A program made the position numbers and the translations under genes. DNA of 64,000 bases from Clostridiales bacterium (GTDB lineage Bacteria; Bacillota; Clostridia; Lachnospirales; Lachnospiraceae). The stretch spans positions 124,001 through 188,000 of the forward strand of contig DUNO01000009.1 in the NCBI GenBank assembly GCA_012839295.1, given 5' to 3'. Below, in pieces: positions 1 to 9,778 of the stretch. Under the pieces are notes generated by a model that saw only the letters and a list, made by a program, of their open reading frames with translations, did not search any database and was not told the DNA's origin. The stretch's first letter is position 1; every line of letters begins with the position of its first letter.

Positions 1-2
1 CC

Positions 3-401
3 TTTATCCTGCCTGCCAAGAATCCAGAGTACAATAATGTTTCCGTAGGCTCCGTAGATACATGCTTTGCAGTTTCTGCAAATTGTAAGAACAAGGATGC
101 AGCTGTTGCCTTTTTGAAATTCTGGACCTCCCAGGTCAATGAAGAGAAGCTGCTATATGACCAGGGAAGAATGCCAGCAGGAAATTTTGAAATTGACAGC
201 TCCAAGCTAAACAGCTTATTTGCCGAGGTTGTTAACCTGTCCAAGCAGCAGAAGGGGCTGACCCCCTGGTGGGATAGAGCCTTTGGCGCCGGGGAAGGAG
301 TGGAATTTAATAATACCTGTGTAGCTGTCTGCGGCGGAGAGGAGCCCCAGAAGGCCTTTGATTCCTTACAGCAGTTTGCTGAGGATAATGCAGACCGATA
401 A
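3..401 (+). CDS. Sugar ABC transporter substrate-binding protein, C-terminal part
   Basis: The gene enters from the left edge; only the last 132 codons are present, open from base 3 to the stop at 399-401. The visible part reads FILPAKNPEYNN, then a segment ending FLKFWTSQVNEEKL, which is the usual end of a family 1 extracellular solute-binding protein, where a helix with 'A..FLKF' closes the second lobe. Two sugar permease genes follow on the same strand, which supports the assignment. The protein would be a membrane-anchored lipoprotein delivering a sugar to the permeases. The GH42 beta-galactosidase at the end of the operon suggests a galactoside ligand, which is inference. The N-terminus and lipobox lie outside the window. 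Confidence 0.85.
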   Translation, partial: FILPAKNPEYNNVSVGSVDTCFAVSANCKNKDAAVAFLKFWTSQVNEEKLLYDQGRMPAGNFEIDSSKLNSLFAEVVNLSKQQKGLTPWWDRAFGAGEGVEFNNTCVAVCGGEEPQKAFDSLQQFAEDNADR

Positions 402-431
402 AAATATGCCTATGCCAGGCTTATAGGAAAG

Positions 432-468
432 GATTCTCCCCCGGAACCGGATGTTCTGGGGGAGAATC
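432..468 (+). terminator. Intercistronic hairpin after the binding-protein gene
   Basis: An 11-bp perfect inverted repeat, GATTCTCCCCC at 432-442 and its complement at 458-468, lies 30 bases after the binding-protein stop and 85 bases before the permease start. It is followed by only a short TTTA, so it is a weak terminator or an mRNA-stabilising hairpin. Such hairpins are common after binding-protein genes, which need more protein than the permeases. Confidence 0.6.
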
Positions 469-553
469 TTTACCAGGATGGTTCCCTGTACAATAAAATC
501 CGTCCTGATAAAAGGGGAGTACCCCAAGAGGGGGAATTAAAAGGAGGAATTGG

Positions 554-1435
554 ATGAAGAAGGTTTTTGGCAATAAGATAAATATCGCGGTTTTTGTGCT
601 TCCTGCATTTTTGCTTTACGCGGTTTTTGCACTGGTTCCAATAGGCTATAATGTGTATTTGAGCTTTTTCCAGACGGATATGATGAGCCCGGCAAAATTC
701 GTGGGCCTAAAGAATTACATTAATTTATTTAATGATGGAACCTTTACCAGAGCTTTAAGAAACAATATTTTTATGGTAATGGGTTCTCTTATTGCCCATT
801 TGCCCCTGGCATTGCTCTTTGGCAATATCCTGTTCCAGAAGATAAAGGGCAGCCATTTCTTCCAGACCGTATTTTTCCTGCCCTGTGTCATCTGCGGGGT
901 GGCGGTGGGTCTGACCTGGTCCTTTGTATATAATTCAGAGTTTGGCCTGTTAAATAAGCTGCTGGAAATCATCGGTCTTGGAAGCTTGAAGCAGGCCTGG
1001 CTGGCGAACAAAAACCTGGCGTTGTTCTGCGTTATTATCGTAGTTATGTGGCAGTTTGTGGGATACCATATGATTATCCAGATTGCCGCCATGAAGAATA
1101 TACCGGGCTCCCTTTATGAGGCTGCAGGCCTTGACGGAGCCAGCAAATGGAAGCAGTTCACCGCCATAACCTTCCCCCTGATTAAGCCCATTTTAAAGGT
1201 GGATGCGGTTTTAATCATCACCGGCTCATTAAAATACTACGATCTGGTAGCGGTTATGACGGGCGGGGGACCAAACCACGCTACGGAGTTAATGTCAACC
1301 TATATGTTTTATCAGGGCTTCCGTACCCTGAAATACGGTTATTCCTCTGCTATCGGTGTGATTTTACTGCTGCTTTGCATTTGTTCCGTGTTGCTGTCCA
1401 ATCTGGTTTTCCGCTCGGAAGCCGTTGAATATTAG
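554..1435 (+). CDS. Sugar ABC transporter permease (MalF/UgpA type)
   Basis: A 293-residue membrane protein with six predicted membrane segments, the first at about residues 10-32 (VFVLPAFLLYAVFALVPIGY). It carries the binding-protein-dependent transport EAA loop EAAGLDGASKWKQF starting at E189, where the ATPase docks. Length and motif match the MalF/UgpA branch of sugar permeases. The start is set by AAGGAGG at 541-547, six bases before the ATG. It overlaps the region of the next permease start by a few bases, so the two are translated together. No ATPase gene is present in the operon, so a shared MsmX-type ATPase encoded elsewhere is likely (inference from the family). Confidence 0.93.
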   Translation: MKKVFGNKINIAVFVLPAFLLYAVFALVPIGYNVYLSFFQTDMMSPAKFVGLKNYINLFNDGTFTRALRNNIFMVMGSLIAHLPLALLFGNILFQKIKGSHFFQTVFFLPCVICGVAVGLTWSFVYNSEFGLLNKLLEIIGLGSLKQAWLANKNLALFCVIIVVMWQFVGYHMIIQIAAMKNIPGSLYEAAGLDGASKWKQFTAITFPLIKPILKVDAVLIITGSLKYYDLVAVMTGGGPNHATELMSTYMFYQGFRTLKYGYSSAIGVILLLLCICSVLLSNLVFRSEAVEY

Positions 1436-1448
1436 GGGGGTGGAGTTC

Positions 1449-2285
1449 ATGAAGACATCATTAAAAGACAGGCTCCTGCTGGTCATTAAATATGTGATCC
1501 TGGCTGCGTTCACCCTGCTGTGCCTCTATCCCATCTTCTGGCTGATTTTAAGCTCCTTTAAAACGAATGAGGAGCTTTACACCAATCCCTGGGGCCTGCC
1601 GGCAGTTTTTCGGATCGCCAATTACGCCCAGGCCATTGTGCAGGGACATATACTAAGGTATTTTGGAAATTCAGTTATTATTGCCTTAAGTGCCGTGGTA
1701 ATCAGTGTGATTTTAAGCAGTATGGTTTCCTATGCCATCACCAGAATGGACTGGAAATTATCCAAGCTGACCTTAAACATTTTTATTATCGGAATGATGA
1801 TCCCTGTATATGCCATGATTATTCCTCTTTTTTCCATGTTCAATAAAATGGGGCTTCTCAACTCCTATCTTTCGGTCATCATTCCCCAGATTGCCATCAG
1901 CTTCCCCATGTCGATTTTTATTATGACGGGGTTTATGGGATCCATACCAAGGGAATTGGAGGAGGCAGCCGTTATGGACGGATGCAATATTTACCAGATC
2001 TTCTGGAGAATCATAACTCCCATATCCAAGTCTTCAATTGTCACCGTGGGTGTGGTATCATTTATTAATGTATGGAATGACCTTCTTCTGCCGCAGATTT
2101 TCCTGACAGATTCCTCCAAGATGACCCTGCCGGTGGGTTTGACGGAATTTCAGGGCCAGTATTCCACGGATTATGTTACTATGATTGCCGCAGTCATTAT
2201 AACTATTATCCCGAGCGTTGTTGTATACATACTGCTGCACAGGAATATCATGGAGGGCATGGTGGCGGGAGCTGTGAAAGGATGA
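1449..2285 (+). CDS. Sugar ABC transporter permease (MalG/UgpE type)
   Basis: A 278-residue permease with six predicted membrane segments and the EAA loop EEAAVMDGCN beginning near E171, followed by the typical MalG C-terminal end VAGAVKG. The start at ATG 1449 is preceded by a G-rich Shine-Dalgarno stretch at about 1434-1445. An in-frame TTG at 1425 would lie inside the preceding gene and has no ribosome site. It pairs with the upstream MalF-type permease to form the membrane channel. The stop codon overlaps an ATG of the downstream reading frame (ATGA at 2282-2285), consistent with one transcript. Confidence 0.93.
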   Translation: MKTSLKDRLLLVIKYVILAAFTLLCLYPIFWLILSSFKTNEELYTNPWGLPAVFRIANYAQAIVQGHILRYFGNSVIIALSAVVISVILSSMVSYAITRMDWKLSKLTLNIFIIGMMIPVYAMIIPLFSMFNKMGLLNSYLSVIIPQIAISFPMSIFIMTGFMGSIPRELEEAAVMDGCNIYQIFWRIITPISKSSIVTVGVVSFINVWNDLLLPQIFLTDSSKMTLPVGLTEFQGQYSTDYVTMIAAVIITIIPSVVVYILLHRNIMEGMVAGAVKG

Positions 2286-2341
2286 GCGGGGAAGCGCCTT
2301 CAACCTATGCGCATAGGATATGCGCAGAAACGGGGGAAAAA

Positions 2342-3154
2342 ATGAAGCTGTTGATCGCAGACGATGAAATATTGATCCGAAAGGGTCTATTGTCCCTTCC
2401 CTGGGACAGTATCGGCATTACGGAGGTGTACTTTGCTGAAAATGGACTGGAAGCAAAAAATATTCTTTTGCAAGATCATGTGGACATCCTGTTGAGCGAT
2501 ATCCGGATGCCGGGGATGACGGGGCTGGAGGTGGCCAGCTTTGTATGCCAGTATTCCCTGGATACGGCGGTGATTCTCCTGACAGGCTTTTCGGAATTTG
2601 AATATGCCAGGGAGGCCATCAAATGCAGTGTTTATGATTATATTTTAAAGCCCTTAAGGCCAAAGGATATTCTGGCCACGGTGGCGAGGACCAGGGAAAG
2701 GCTGGAGCGTCAGCGTTACCAGAACCAGGTAGTGCGCAAGCATGAAGAAAAGATGGGGATTTTTGATACCCTGACCCAGATCCAGAATTGCTTTGAGGAC
2801 TGCAACCCACAGGTAAAGGAAATGCTGGATTACATCGGAAATAATTTTGACCAGGACATCACCTTAAACTGCCTGGCAGAACGGTACCATTTTTCTGTTA
2901 CCTATGTTTCCAAGCTTTTTAAGAAGGAAACCGGCTATGCCTTCAGTGACATCCTGACGGGAATCCGCCTGATGAATGCGGTGGAAATGCTGCTTATGGA
3001 CCGGGTAAAGATCTGCATTATCTGTGATAAGATAGGCTTTAAGGACCAGAGGTACTTCAGCCAGGTATTCCGTAAGGTGTTTGGATGCACACCGGGAGAA
3101 TACAAGAAGAATCCAAAGCGCACCAAGCTAAAGGAAATATTGGAGTTTATGTAA
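2342..3154 (+). CDS. Response regulator, REC plus AraC-type DNA-binding domain (YesN-like)
   Basis: The protein begins MKLLIADDE, a typical receiver-domain opening with the acidic pair D7-D8. The phospho-acceptor is D53 in LLSDIRMPG, and the conserved lysine is in YILKPLRP near residue 104. The C-terminal 100 residues hold two helix-turn-helix units of the AraC type (LAERYHFSVTYVSKLFKK and IGFKDQRYFSQVFRK). At 270 residues it is about half the length of classical YesN because the middle region is missing. I chose ATG 2342 over the in-frame ATG 2282, since receiver domains start at this point. It lies directly before the matching YesM-type kinase and probably activates the sugar operon. Confidence 0.9.
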   Translation: MKLLIADDEILIRKGLLSLPWDSIGITEVYFAENGLEAKNILLQDHVDILLSDIRMPGMTGLEVASFVCQYSLDTAVILLTGFSEFEYAREAIKCSVYDYILKPLRPKDILATVARTRERLERQRYQNQVVRKHEEKMGIFDTLTQIQNCFEDCNPQVKEMLDYIGNNFDQDITLNCLAERYHFSVTYVSKLFKKETGYAFSDILTGIRLMNAVEMLLMDRVKICIICDKIGFKDQRYFSQVFRKVFGCTPGEYKKNPKRTKLKEILEFM

Positions 3155-3177
3155 TCTAGGGAAGGGACAGGGCGGTC

Positions 3178-4926
3178 ATGGGAAAGCTATTTAAGGTTTT
3201 TTTTACAAGCATCAGACAAAAGATAATAGTTCTGTGTGCGGTACTCATCATCTTATCGGCAGTGGGAATTGCCCTCTCCTCAGTCCTTGTATATAAGCGT
3301 TCATTTTATAACAGGTTTGAAAGCTATGTTGGGGATATCACCAAGCAGACTACCTATAATATGGAGGTCAATATTGATTATATTGAGCGGTTGAGCCGGG
3401 ATATGCTGGTGAATACGGTGGTCCAGTCCAACCTGCAGGAGGTAAACCGGAAAAGGCTGACAGGCTATGAGCTCCGACGGATCCATAAGCAGGTGGAAAA
3501 GGAGCTGGAGCCGGATGCCCTATATGATTCATACGTCATCTCCTTTAGCGTGATAGCGGATAAGGGAGAGGAATTTACGGTGCAAAAAGTGGTGGGAAGC
3601 AAGCTCCGGCAGGCCTACAGCAAGGAGGAAATTTATGCTGCCAACGGAAGCACGGTGTGGGGGCTGCTGGAGGGGAATGACATCTGTATCTCCCGGGCCA
3701 TCTTAAATTTAAAAACCATGAAGCCCATCGGCTATATCAATATCGTCCTGGAAGGTGAATATTTCGGGGATATTATCGCTGACACCTCTACTTCTTATAC
3801 CAGCGGCTCCTATGTGGTGGATGGGGAGGGGATCATTGTATGCAGCAATAACCTCAAATATATCGGAAGTAGATTTCCTGTGGACATAGGGACCATAAGA
3901 ACCTCGAGGAATACTTATTATAATGCCATTGATTCGGAAAAAGCCTACTATTATAAGGGGAAGGTCATGAGCAACGGCTGGCAGATGGTCACAACCATAC
4001 CGGTGAATGAATTTGACAGGGATATCCGCCAGTTTACCCATATCACCCTGATTATCTGCGTGACAGCTATTTTGCTGGCCTTTATGGGAAGCGTTATTTT
4101 TGCGGACCGGATTACCAAGCCCACAAAACGGCTGCTGGAGAGCATGAAGCTCTTTGGCCGGGGGGATTTCTCACAGCGGGTGGAAATAACCTCGAGGGAT
4201 GAGATCGGCCAGATCAGCAGGGAATATAATTCTATGGCCGGCAATATTGAAGAGCTGGTGGAGCGGATACTGAATATGGAGATCAGCCAAAAGCAGGCAG
4301 AGATCGAATTTTTAAAGATGCAGATTAACCCACATTTTTTATATAACACACTGGATACCATAAGCTGGCTGGGAACCATGGCAGGCAACCAGGATGTTTC
4401 AGAGATAGCTATTGCCCTTGGGAACCTGCTCCGTGCCATGATTAAGAGTGAAAGCATTATTACGGTACGGCAGGAGCTGGAAAGCGTAAGAAATTATCTT
4501 TTCATCCAGGGCTACCGGTTTGGGGATAAGATGCAGGTGACCTACCAGGTGGACGAGGCTGCCCTGGATTACGTCCTGCCTAATTTTATCCTCCAGCCCC
4601 TCATTGAAAATTCCATTATCCATGGCCTGGAGCCCAAGATTGGGGCGGGGCATCTGCTCATACGGATTCAGACCCTTTCCGGGATGCTGAGCTTTTGCAT
4701 TTTGGATGACGGTATCGGCATGGATGAGAAGGAAGTACAGCTCCTGTACCGGCAATGCCAGGTAGAAAAAGACAGGAGCTCCATTGGGATAAAAAATGTG
4801 TACCGCAGGCTGCTCCTCTACTACGGGGATATCTGCGGATTTTCCATAGAGAGCCGGAAGAACCAGGGAATGAAGGTGAGCTTTTGCATTCCCCTGGAGC
4901 TGGAGCATAAAAACAATCAGAAGTAG
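3178..4926 (+). CDS. Sensor histidine kinase (YesM-like)
   Basis: A 582-residue membrane kinase. A first membrane segment at about 14-38 and a second at about 286-308 bracket an extracellular sensor of about 245 residues. A HAMP linker (RITKPTKRLLESM) follows, then the His_kinase domain with QINPHFLYNTLD, where H386 is the likely phosphorylated histidine. The ATP-binding domain shows LQPLIENSIIHG (N box) and DDGIGMD (G1 box). The gene begins 23 bases after its response regulator and ends 14 bases before the beta-galactosidase. The pair probably senses an external sugar or a loaded binding protein, as known for YesM/YesN systems; the ligand cannot be read from sequence. Confidence 0.93.
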   Translation: MGKLFKVFFTSIRQKIIVLCAVLIILSAVGIALSSVLVYKRSFYNRFESYVGDITKQTTYNMEVNIDYIERLSRDMLVNTVVQSNLQEVNRKRLTGYELRRIHKQVEKELEPDALYDSYVISFSVIADKGEEFTVQKVVGSKLRQAYSKEEIYAANGSTVWGLLEGNDICISRAILNLKTMKPIGYINIVLEGEYFGDIIADTSTSYTSGSYVVDGEGIIVCSNNLKYIGSRFPVDIGTIRTSRNTYYNAIDSEKAYYYKGKVMSNGWQMVTTIPVNEFDRDIRQFTHITLIICVTAILLAFMGSVIFADRITKPTKRLLESMKLFGRGDFSQRVEITSRDEIGQISREYNSMAGNIEELVERILNMEISQKQAEIEFLKMQINPHFLYNTLDTISWLGTMAGNQDVSEIAIALGNLLRAMIKSESIITVRQELESVRNYLFIQGYRFGDKMQVTYQVDEAALDYVLPNFILQPLIENSIIHGLEPKIGAGHLLIRIQTLSGMLSFCILDDGIGMDEKEVQLLYRQCQVEKDRSSIGIKNVYRRLLLYYGDICGFSIESRKNQGMKVSFCIPLELEHKNNQK

Positions 4927-4940
4927 AAGGGAGAAGGAAC

Positions 4941-6995
4941 ATGAACAGGAAACAAAATTATCAATGGGAGAAGCTGTCCCTGGGTGTCTGTTATTATCCG
5001 GAGCACTGGAGCCGGGAGCTGTGGAAGGAGGATTTAAACCGGATGCTTTCTGCCGGTATTAAGACCGTCCGGATTGCGGAATTTGCCTGGAGCAAGTTTG
5101 AGCCTACGGAAGGGGAGTTTACCTTTGAATTCTTTGACAGCTTTCTGGAGACGGTGAAGGAAGCGGGAATGAAGGTGATCTTCGGGACTCCTACGGCAAC
5201 ACCTCCTGCCTGGCTGACGGAAAAATATCCCGAGGTGCTCAATCAGACAAAGGATGGGGTGATCCTGCGCCATGGAGCCAGAAGGCACTATAACTACAAT
5301 TCACCGAAATACCAGGAGCTGTGCGCCCGGATTGTAGAGAAGCTGGGTGAACATTATGGGATGCATCCAAGCATATGTGGCTGGCAGATCGACAATGAGC
5401 TCAACTGTGAGGTGGCAGAGTTTTATTCTGAAAGCGATACTCTGGCCTTCCGGAAATTCCTGCAGGAGAAATATAAGACCCTGGAGGAATTAAACAGAGC
5501 CTGGGGCACCGTCTTCTGGAACCAGACCTATACCGCCTGGGAAGAGGTGTATGTGCCAAGGCATACCATCAGCGATTCCACCAATCCCCATGAGGTGCTG
5601 GATTATACCCGGTTTATCTCGGAGAGCGCTATCCGCTTCTGCAAGATGCAGAGCGACATTTTAAGGAAATACATAGCCCCGGGAGTATTTATCACTACTA
5701 ACGGCATGTTCCCCAACCTGGACAACCACCGGATGGAAAAGGAATGCCTGGATGTCTATACCTACGATTCTTACCCTAATTTTGCCTATTGCCTGAGTGA
5801 GGATCCGAAAAACAACAGGGAATTAAATGACCGGAAGTGGAGTGACAAGCTTACGGAGGTACGTTCCATCTGCCCCCATTTCGGAATCATGGAGCAGCAA
5901 TCAGGAGCCAACGGTTGGAACACCAGAATGGAGGCGCCGGCACCAAAGCCTGGGCAGATGGCTCTTTGGGCAATGCAAAGCATAGCGCACGGGGCGGACT
6001 ACGTCAGCTTTTTCCGCTGGAGGACCTGTACCATGGGTACGGAGATTTACTGGCACGGTATTCTGGATTATGATAACCGGGATAACAGGAAGCTGGCAGA
6101 GGTAAGGGAAATCCACGAATGGACAAGGAAGCTGAAGCCCGTCACAGGAGCAGAATATGTGGCAAAGGTGGGCGTGTTAAAGGATTACAGCAATGTATTT
6201 GACGCACAGCTGGATAAATGGCATGGGAGGCTGGATAAAAGCAGCTATAAGGAGCTTTTCATCGCTTCCCAGCTGACCCATACACCCATGGATTATGTTT
6301 ATTTGCAGGAGGATAGTGAAGTGGAGGAGCTGGCGGCATATCCGGTGCTGTTCTATCCCCATCCCCTGATTTTATCGGAGGGGAAGATGGAGCTTTTGAC
6401 GGCCTATGTAGAGCAGGGAGGCTGTCTGGTACTGGGCTGTAGGACAGGGCAGAAGGATGAGAACGGCCAGTGCCCCATGACGGCAATGCCGGGACTGGCG
6501 GCGGAGCTGGTGGGAGCTACCGTATCGGATTTTACCTTTGTGGGGCCGGGGGATGAGGATATGTTCATTGTTTTTGGCGGGAAGAAAATCGAAGCCCCCG
6601 TTTTTAACGACATCCTGGAGGTAGTGAAGGAGGATGTGAAGGTACTTGGTACCTACGAAGGAAATTATTATGACGGAAAGCCTGCCTTTGTGGAGCGCGC
6701 CTGTGGAAAAGGAAAGGTATTATACTTTGGCGCCACCTTTACCAGGGAGAATGCGAAAGTAATCCTGGAATATGTCAATGCGCTCTCCCCTTATGAGGCT
6801 GTGGTCCATTTGCCGGAGGAATGTGAGTTAAGTGTACGTAGGAAGGAGGGAAAAACCTACCTCTTCGTATTAAATTTTGCACATAAGGCTGTGGGGATTT
6901 CCTTAAAGCAGCCTGTGACGGACTTAAAGACCGGGCAACAGGTCAAGGGAGAGCTGGAATTAAAGGCCTATGAGCCCAGGGTATTTTTGCTGTAG
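4941..6995 (+). CDS. Beta-galactosidase, glycoside hydrolase family 42
   Basis: A 684-residue enzyme of the usual GH42 length, starting with the family signature GVCYYPEHW. The acid/base residue is E153 in WQIDNELN and the nucleophile is E318 in FGIMEQQSG. A trimerisation domain (about residues 400-610) and a C-terminal beta domain (SVRRKEGKTYLFVLNF) follow. No signal peptide is visible, so it acts on galactosides imported by the upstream transporter. An AAGGGAGAAGG ribosome site ends three bases before the start. The gene ends three bases before the convergent GH3 gene and there is no obvious terminator between them. Confidence 0.95.
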   Translation: MNRKQNYQWEKLSLGVCYYPEHWSRELWKEDLNRMLSAGIKTVRIAEFAWSKFEPTEGEFTFEFFDSFLETVKEAGMKVIFGTPTATPPAWLTEKYPEVLNQTKDGVILRHGARRHYNYNSPKYQELCARIVEKLGEHYGMHPSICGWQIDNELNCEVAEFYSESDTLAFRKFLQEKYKTLEELNRAWGTVFWNQTYTAWEEVYVPRHTISDSTNPHEVLDYTRFISESAIRFCKMQSDILRKYIAPGVFITTNGMFPNLDNHRMEKECLDVYTYDSYPNFAYCLSEDPKNNRELNDRKWSDKLTEVRSICPHFGIMEQQSGANGWNTRMEAPAPKPGQMALWAMQSIAHGADYVSFFRWRTCTMGTEIYWHGILDYDNRDNRKLAEVREIHEWTRKLKPVTGAEYVAKVGVLKDYSNVFDAQLDKWHGRLDKSSYKELFIASQLTHTPMDYVYLQEDSEVEELAAYPVLFYPHPLILSEGKMELLTAYVEQGGCLVLGCRTGQKDENGQCPMTAMPGLAAELVGATVSDFTFVGPGDEDMFIVFGGKKIEAPVFNDILEVVKEDVKVLGTYEGNYYDGKPAFVERACGKGKVLYFGATFTRENAKVILEYVNALSPYEAVVHLPEECELSVRRKEGKTYLFVLNFAHKAVGISLKQPVTDLKTGQQVKGELELKAYEPRVFLL

Positions 6996-6998
6996 CAG

Positions 6999-8240
6999 CT
7001 ATTGATCCATTAATCCCAGGCTGAATTTCCATTCAAGAATCCGCAGTACGGCTGCATCAATGTTTTCTGGTGGGAGTGTTTTGTCCTCTACGGCCGCAAT
7101 TACTGCAGGGATTTGGATCCCATAGTCAGAAGCGATGAGCAGGTCATTTCCTGCCAGCACTGCCAATACGGCGGCATTTTCATTGTTGGTATATTTTTTT
7201 ATGGCGTCCATGCTAAGATCATCCGTCATGATTACACCGGTGAATTCAAGGTCATTTCTTAAGATATTGTGAACCTTTGGCGATAGGGAAGCAGGATACC
7301 CTTCGTCAAAGGCTTTCACAATATTATGCGATACGAGGATACTCCCTGCCCCGGCGTGAATGCCTGCTTCAAAGGGCAGGAAATCGTTGGCATAAAATTG
7401 TCCGCTGCTTCGCTCATCAATAGCAATTCCGGTATGGGTGTCTATATTATTTCCATAGCCAGGGAAATGCTTCAGGGTACATCCGATCCCTTGCTCATTC
7501 ATTGTGGTAACGACTGTTTTCACATACTCAGAGGTCGCCCCTGCATCCTGCCCAAAGGAACGTTGGTTGATAAAATCCTTTGAATTTGTAGAAACATCGC
7601 ATACGGGAGCGAGATTTATATTAATACCCAAGCTTTTCAGGAGCTTGGCTTTTTCTATTGTATCACTTACAATAAGGTCAAAGCCGCCCAATTGATACAG
7701 CTCCTGGGGGGCCTTAAAGGGTACCTTGCGGAAAGCAGTATATTTACTGACTCTGTTAACGGTACCGCCTTCCTCATCAACCCCAATTAGTAAGGGGATG
7801 CCAGAAGCGGACTGATAGCCTGCCAAGGCGTCTTTTATGCCTGACTTGGTTTGCTGGGAAAAAGCATCCGAGAACAGGATAAAGCCACCCAAATGGTATT
7901 TTTCCAGGTCATCAAGGGCAGTCTCCCTATTATAGCGTACAAAAAACATTTGCCCGACCTTTTCCTCCAGGCTCATCTGGTTTAATAATTGTAATGCTGC
8001 TTGTCCATATTCGGAGCTGGGAGTAATGCTTCCGGTAATGGAAGGCTCTGTTGGAGCAGGAGTGGTTGTCAGTGACGGCAGCCTTGTTGGTATGTCTGTC
8101 GGGGAATTGGTGGAAGGGGAGGCTCCAATTGAGGGCTCCGGTTCTTGCGTAGGAGGGGAATTATTATCTTTCCGGCTGCTACAGCCACTTATGAAAAGAG
8201 CAATAATTACTAAAAATAATAAAAAATTTAAATGTTTCAT
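6999..8240 (-). CDS. GH3 beta-N-acetylhexosaminidase-like lipoprotein (NagZ type)
   Basis: A 413-residue exported protein. The N-terminus MKHLNFLLFLVIIALFISGC is a lipoprotein signal with the lipid-modified cysteine at 20, followed by a Ser/Thr/Pro linker to about residue 75. The catalytic domain has the NagZ-type KHFPGYG and IDTHTG segment and the nucleophile in VIMTDDLSMDAI (Asp at about 340). Members hydrolyse N-acetylglucosaminides from cell wall or chitin-like material. ATG 8240 is chosen over the preceding TTG because GAGGTGAG sits at the correct distance upstream. It converges on the beta-galactosidase gene and is transcribed alone. Confidence 0.9.
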   Translation of the reverse strand: MKHLNFLLFLVIIALFISGCSSRKDNNSPPTQEPEPSIGASPSTNSPTDIPTRLPSLTTTPAPTEPSITGSITPSSEYGQAALQLLNQMSLEEKVGQMFFVRYNRETALDDLEKYHLGGFILFSDAFSQQTKSGIKDALAGYQSASGIPLLIGVDEEGGTVNRVSKYTAFRKVPFKAPQELYQLGGFDLIVSDTIEKAKLLKSLGININLAPVCDVSTNSKDFINQRSFGQDAGATSEYVKTVVTTMNEQGIGCTLKHFPGYGNNIDTHTGIAIDERSSGQFYANDFLPFEAGIHAGAGSILVSHNIVKAFDEGYPASLSPKVHNILRNDLEFTGVIMTDDLSMDAIKKYTNNENAAVLAVLAGNDLLIASDYGIQIPAVIAAVEDKTLPPENIDAAVLRILEWKFSLGLMDQ

Positions 8241-8331
8241 CAAAGGCTCACCTCGCTAAAGCAGTTTAATATTCGATCTGTCCTTATAGTTATCGTCAGA
8301 TTTCTATTAAGTATACCAAAAAATTTTTATA

Positions 8332-8360
8332 TTGAAAATGTATATAGGGATTAATATAAT
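8332..8360 (+). promoter_or_regulatory. Sigma-A type promoter for the diguanylate cyclase gene
   Basis: TTGAAA at 8332-8337 and TATAAT at 8355-8360 are separated by 17 bases, close to consensus. Transcription should start near 8367, about 150 bases before the GGDEF protein. Confidence 0.75.
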
Positions 8361-8516
8361 GTTATTAGGATACGATATGGTTTTATTACGAGGAGGTATC
8401 CCTCTTTTTATTAAAAGGGGACTTAAATTTACCTAATGGCGGAAATATGGTCTACAGCAGGAGAAAAAGGTGTGATATATCCAGTGTTAAAGACAAATAA
8501 AGAGGACATAAAAGAT

Positions 8517-9626
8517 ATGCATATTGATGAGATAGAGAGGGAATATATAAGGATTGACGCAAATTGGCTGCAGCTGCATTATAAAACATCAATTATGCTG
8601 GCTGTATTTGCGTTCCTTGTGGAATGTGCCATGGGGATTTATCTGGTAAACTCCGATATGCTGTCAACTACTCCGGGAAGATTTTTCTGGAAGTTCATGG
8701 TTGTTCCCGGAAGCCTTAATCTCCTGCTCATTATAGCTGATACAATCATCATGAAGTCAAAGCACTGTTCGCAGAAGGTGAAGATTTATTCTATCTCCCT
8801 TATCTTTGTCGGCAGCTGTTTCATAGTTTTTACCGTACATAGTGCATTCGAGGCCACTTACTATATTTTTGCGATAGCGATTATGCTGACGACGGTATAT
8901 GCAAACTACCGGGTGACCGGTACCACTGCATTGGCAGGTATCCTGGCTATGGTTTTTTCGGAGCTATTTATTGTATGGGATCTGGATAAGGTCAGCATTT
9001 TTCAGAGTACCCATCGGTTCAGCGAGTTTATAATTGCTCTTTTTGTATTGATTGCTTTTTCTGTGACCTGTATGATTACAATCCGATTTGAGAAGGAGAA
9101 AAATGCAGCCAGCATCCAGAAGGAAATAGAGCGGCAGCAGCTTCAGCACAGCCTTCACATAGATGAGTTGACCGGTATATATAACCGTAGGGCGCTGCAT
9201 GCCGCGTTGAAGGATGTGGATGAGGATAATGTATCAGACGGGAAATACATATTGGCAATCGTGGACATTGATAAATTCAAGGATATCAATGACACCTGGG
9301 GACATCATGTCGGAGATCTCTGCCTGGCAGAGTTTGCAAAAATCCTGAAGCGGGAAAGTAAGAGGTTTATACCGTTCCGTTATGGAGGCGATGAATTCTG
9401 CATATTATTCAGGAACCTGGATATGGAGGAGGCAGAAGCTGTTTGCAGGCAGATTCTGATGAAGCTGAATGCCGTTACCTTTCCGGAATATCCAACACTG
9501 AGACTGACAGCCAGCTTTGGATTGGCGGCATGCAGGGGGCAGATTGACGCGGTAAGGCTTTTTATCAATGCGGACCATGCTTTGTACGAGGCGAAGAAGG
9601 GACGTAATACGGTGTATATTTTCTAA
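8517..9626 (+). CDS. Membrane diguanylate cyclase (GGDEF)
   Basis: An N-terminal membrane region with about six hydrophobic segments (residues about 20-205) is followed by a short coiled stretch and a GGDEF domain. The signature RYGGDEF is intact (G290-F294), as are DELTGIYNRRAL and the metal-binding DIDKFKDIND, so it should make cyclic di-GMP. No RxxD inhibitory site is visible just before GGDEF. I prefer ATG 8517, which has AGAGGA ten bases upstream; an in-frame ATG at 8436 would add 27 residues but lacks a ribosome site at useful spacing. The gene is monocistronic with its own promoter at 8332-8360. Confidence 0.88.
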   Translation: MHIDEIEREYIRIDANWLQLHYKTSIMLAVFAFLVECAMGIYLVNSDMLSTTPGRFFWKFMVVPGSLNLLLIIADTIIMKSKHCSQKVKIYSISLIFVGSCFIVFTVHSAFEATYYIFAIAIMLTTVYANYRVTGTTALAGILAMVFSELFIVWDLDKVSIFQSTHRFSEFIIALFVLIAFSVTCMITIRFEKEKNAASIQKEIERQQLQHSLHIDELTGIYNRRALHAALKDVDEDNVSDGKYILAIVDIDKFKDINDTWGHHVGDLCLAEFAKILKRESKRFIPFRYGGDEFCILFRNLDMEEAEAVCRQILMKLNAVTFPEYPTLRLTASFGLAACRGQIDAVRLFINADHALYEAKKGRNTVYIF

Positions 9627-9683
9627 ACCAAGAAATAAGAAAAGACATGAAAAATAAAACGAGAAAAAATATGAAAAATATAG

Positions 9684-9712
9684 TTGACTTTTTTGCTCTT
9701 TTATTAGATAAT
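9684..9712 (+). promoter_or_regulatory. Promoter of the tRNA-Pro gene
   Basis: TTGACT at 9684-9689 and GATAAT at 9707-9712 with a 17-base spacer, followed after about 60 bases by the tRNA. This is a strong consensus-like sigma-A promoter. Confidence 0.75.
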
Positions 9713-9778
9713 ATCTAATGCAGTGCTTGGCTGACAGGCATTGTATTAAGGTGAAGAACCGTAATATAATATGTTTAT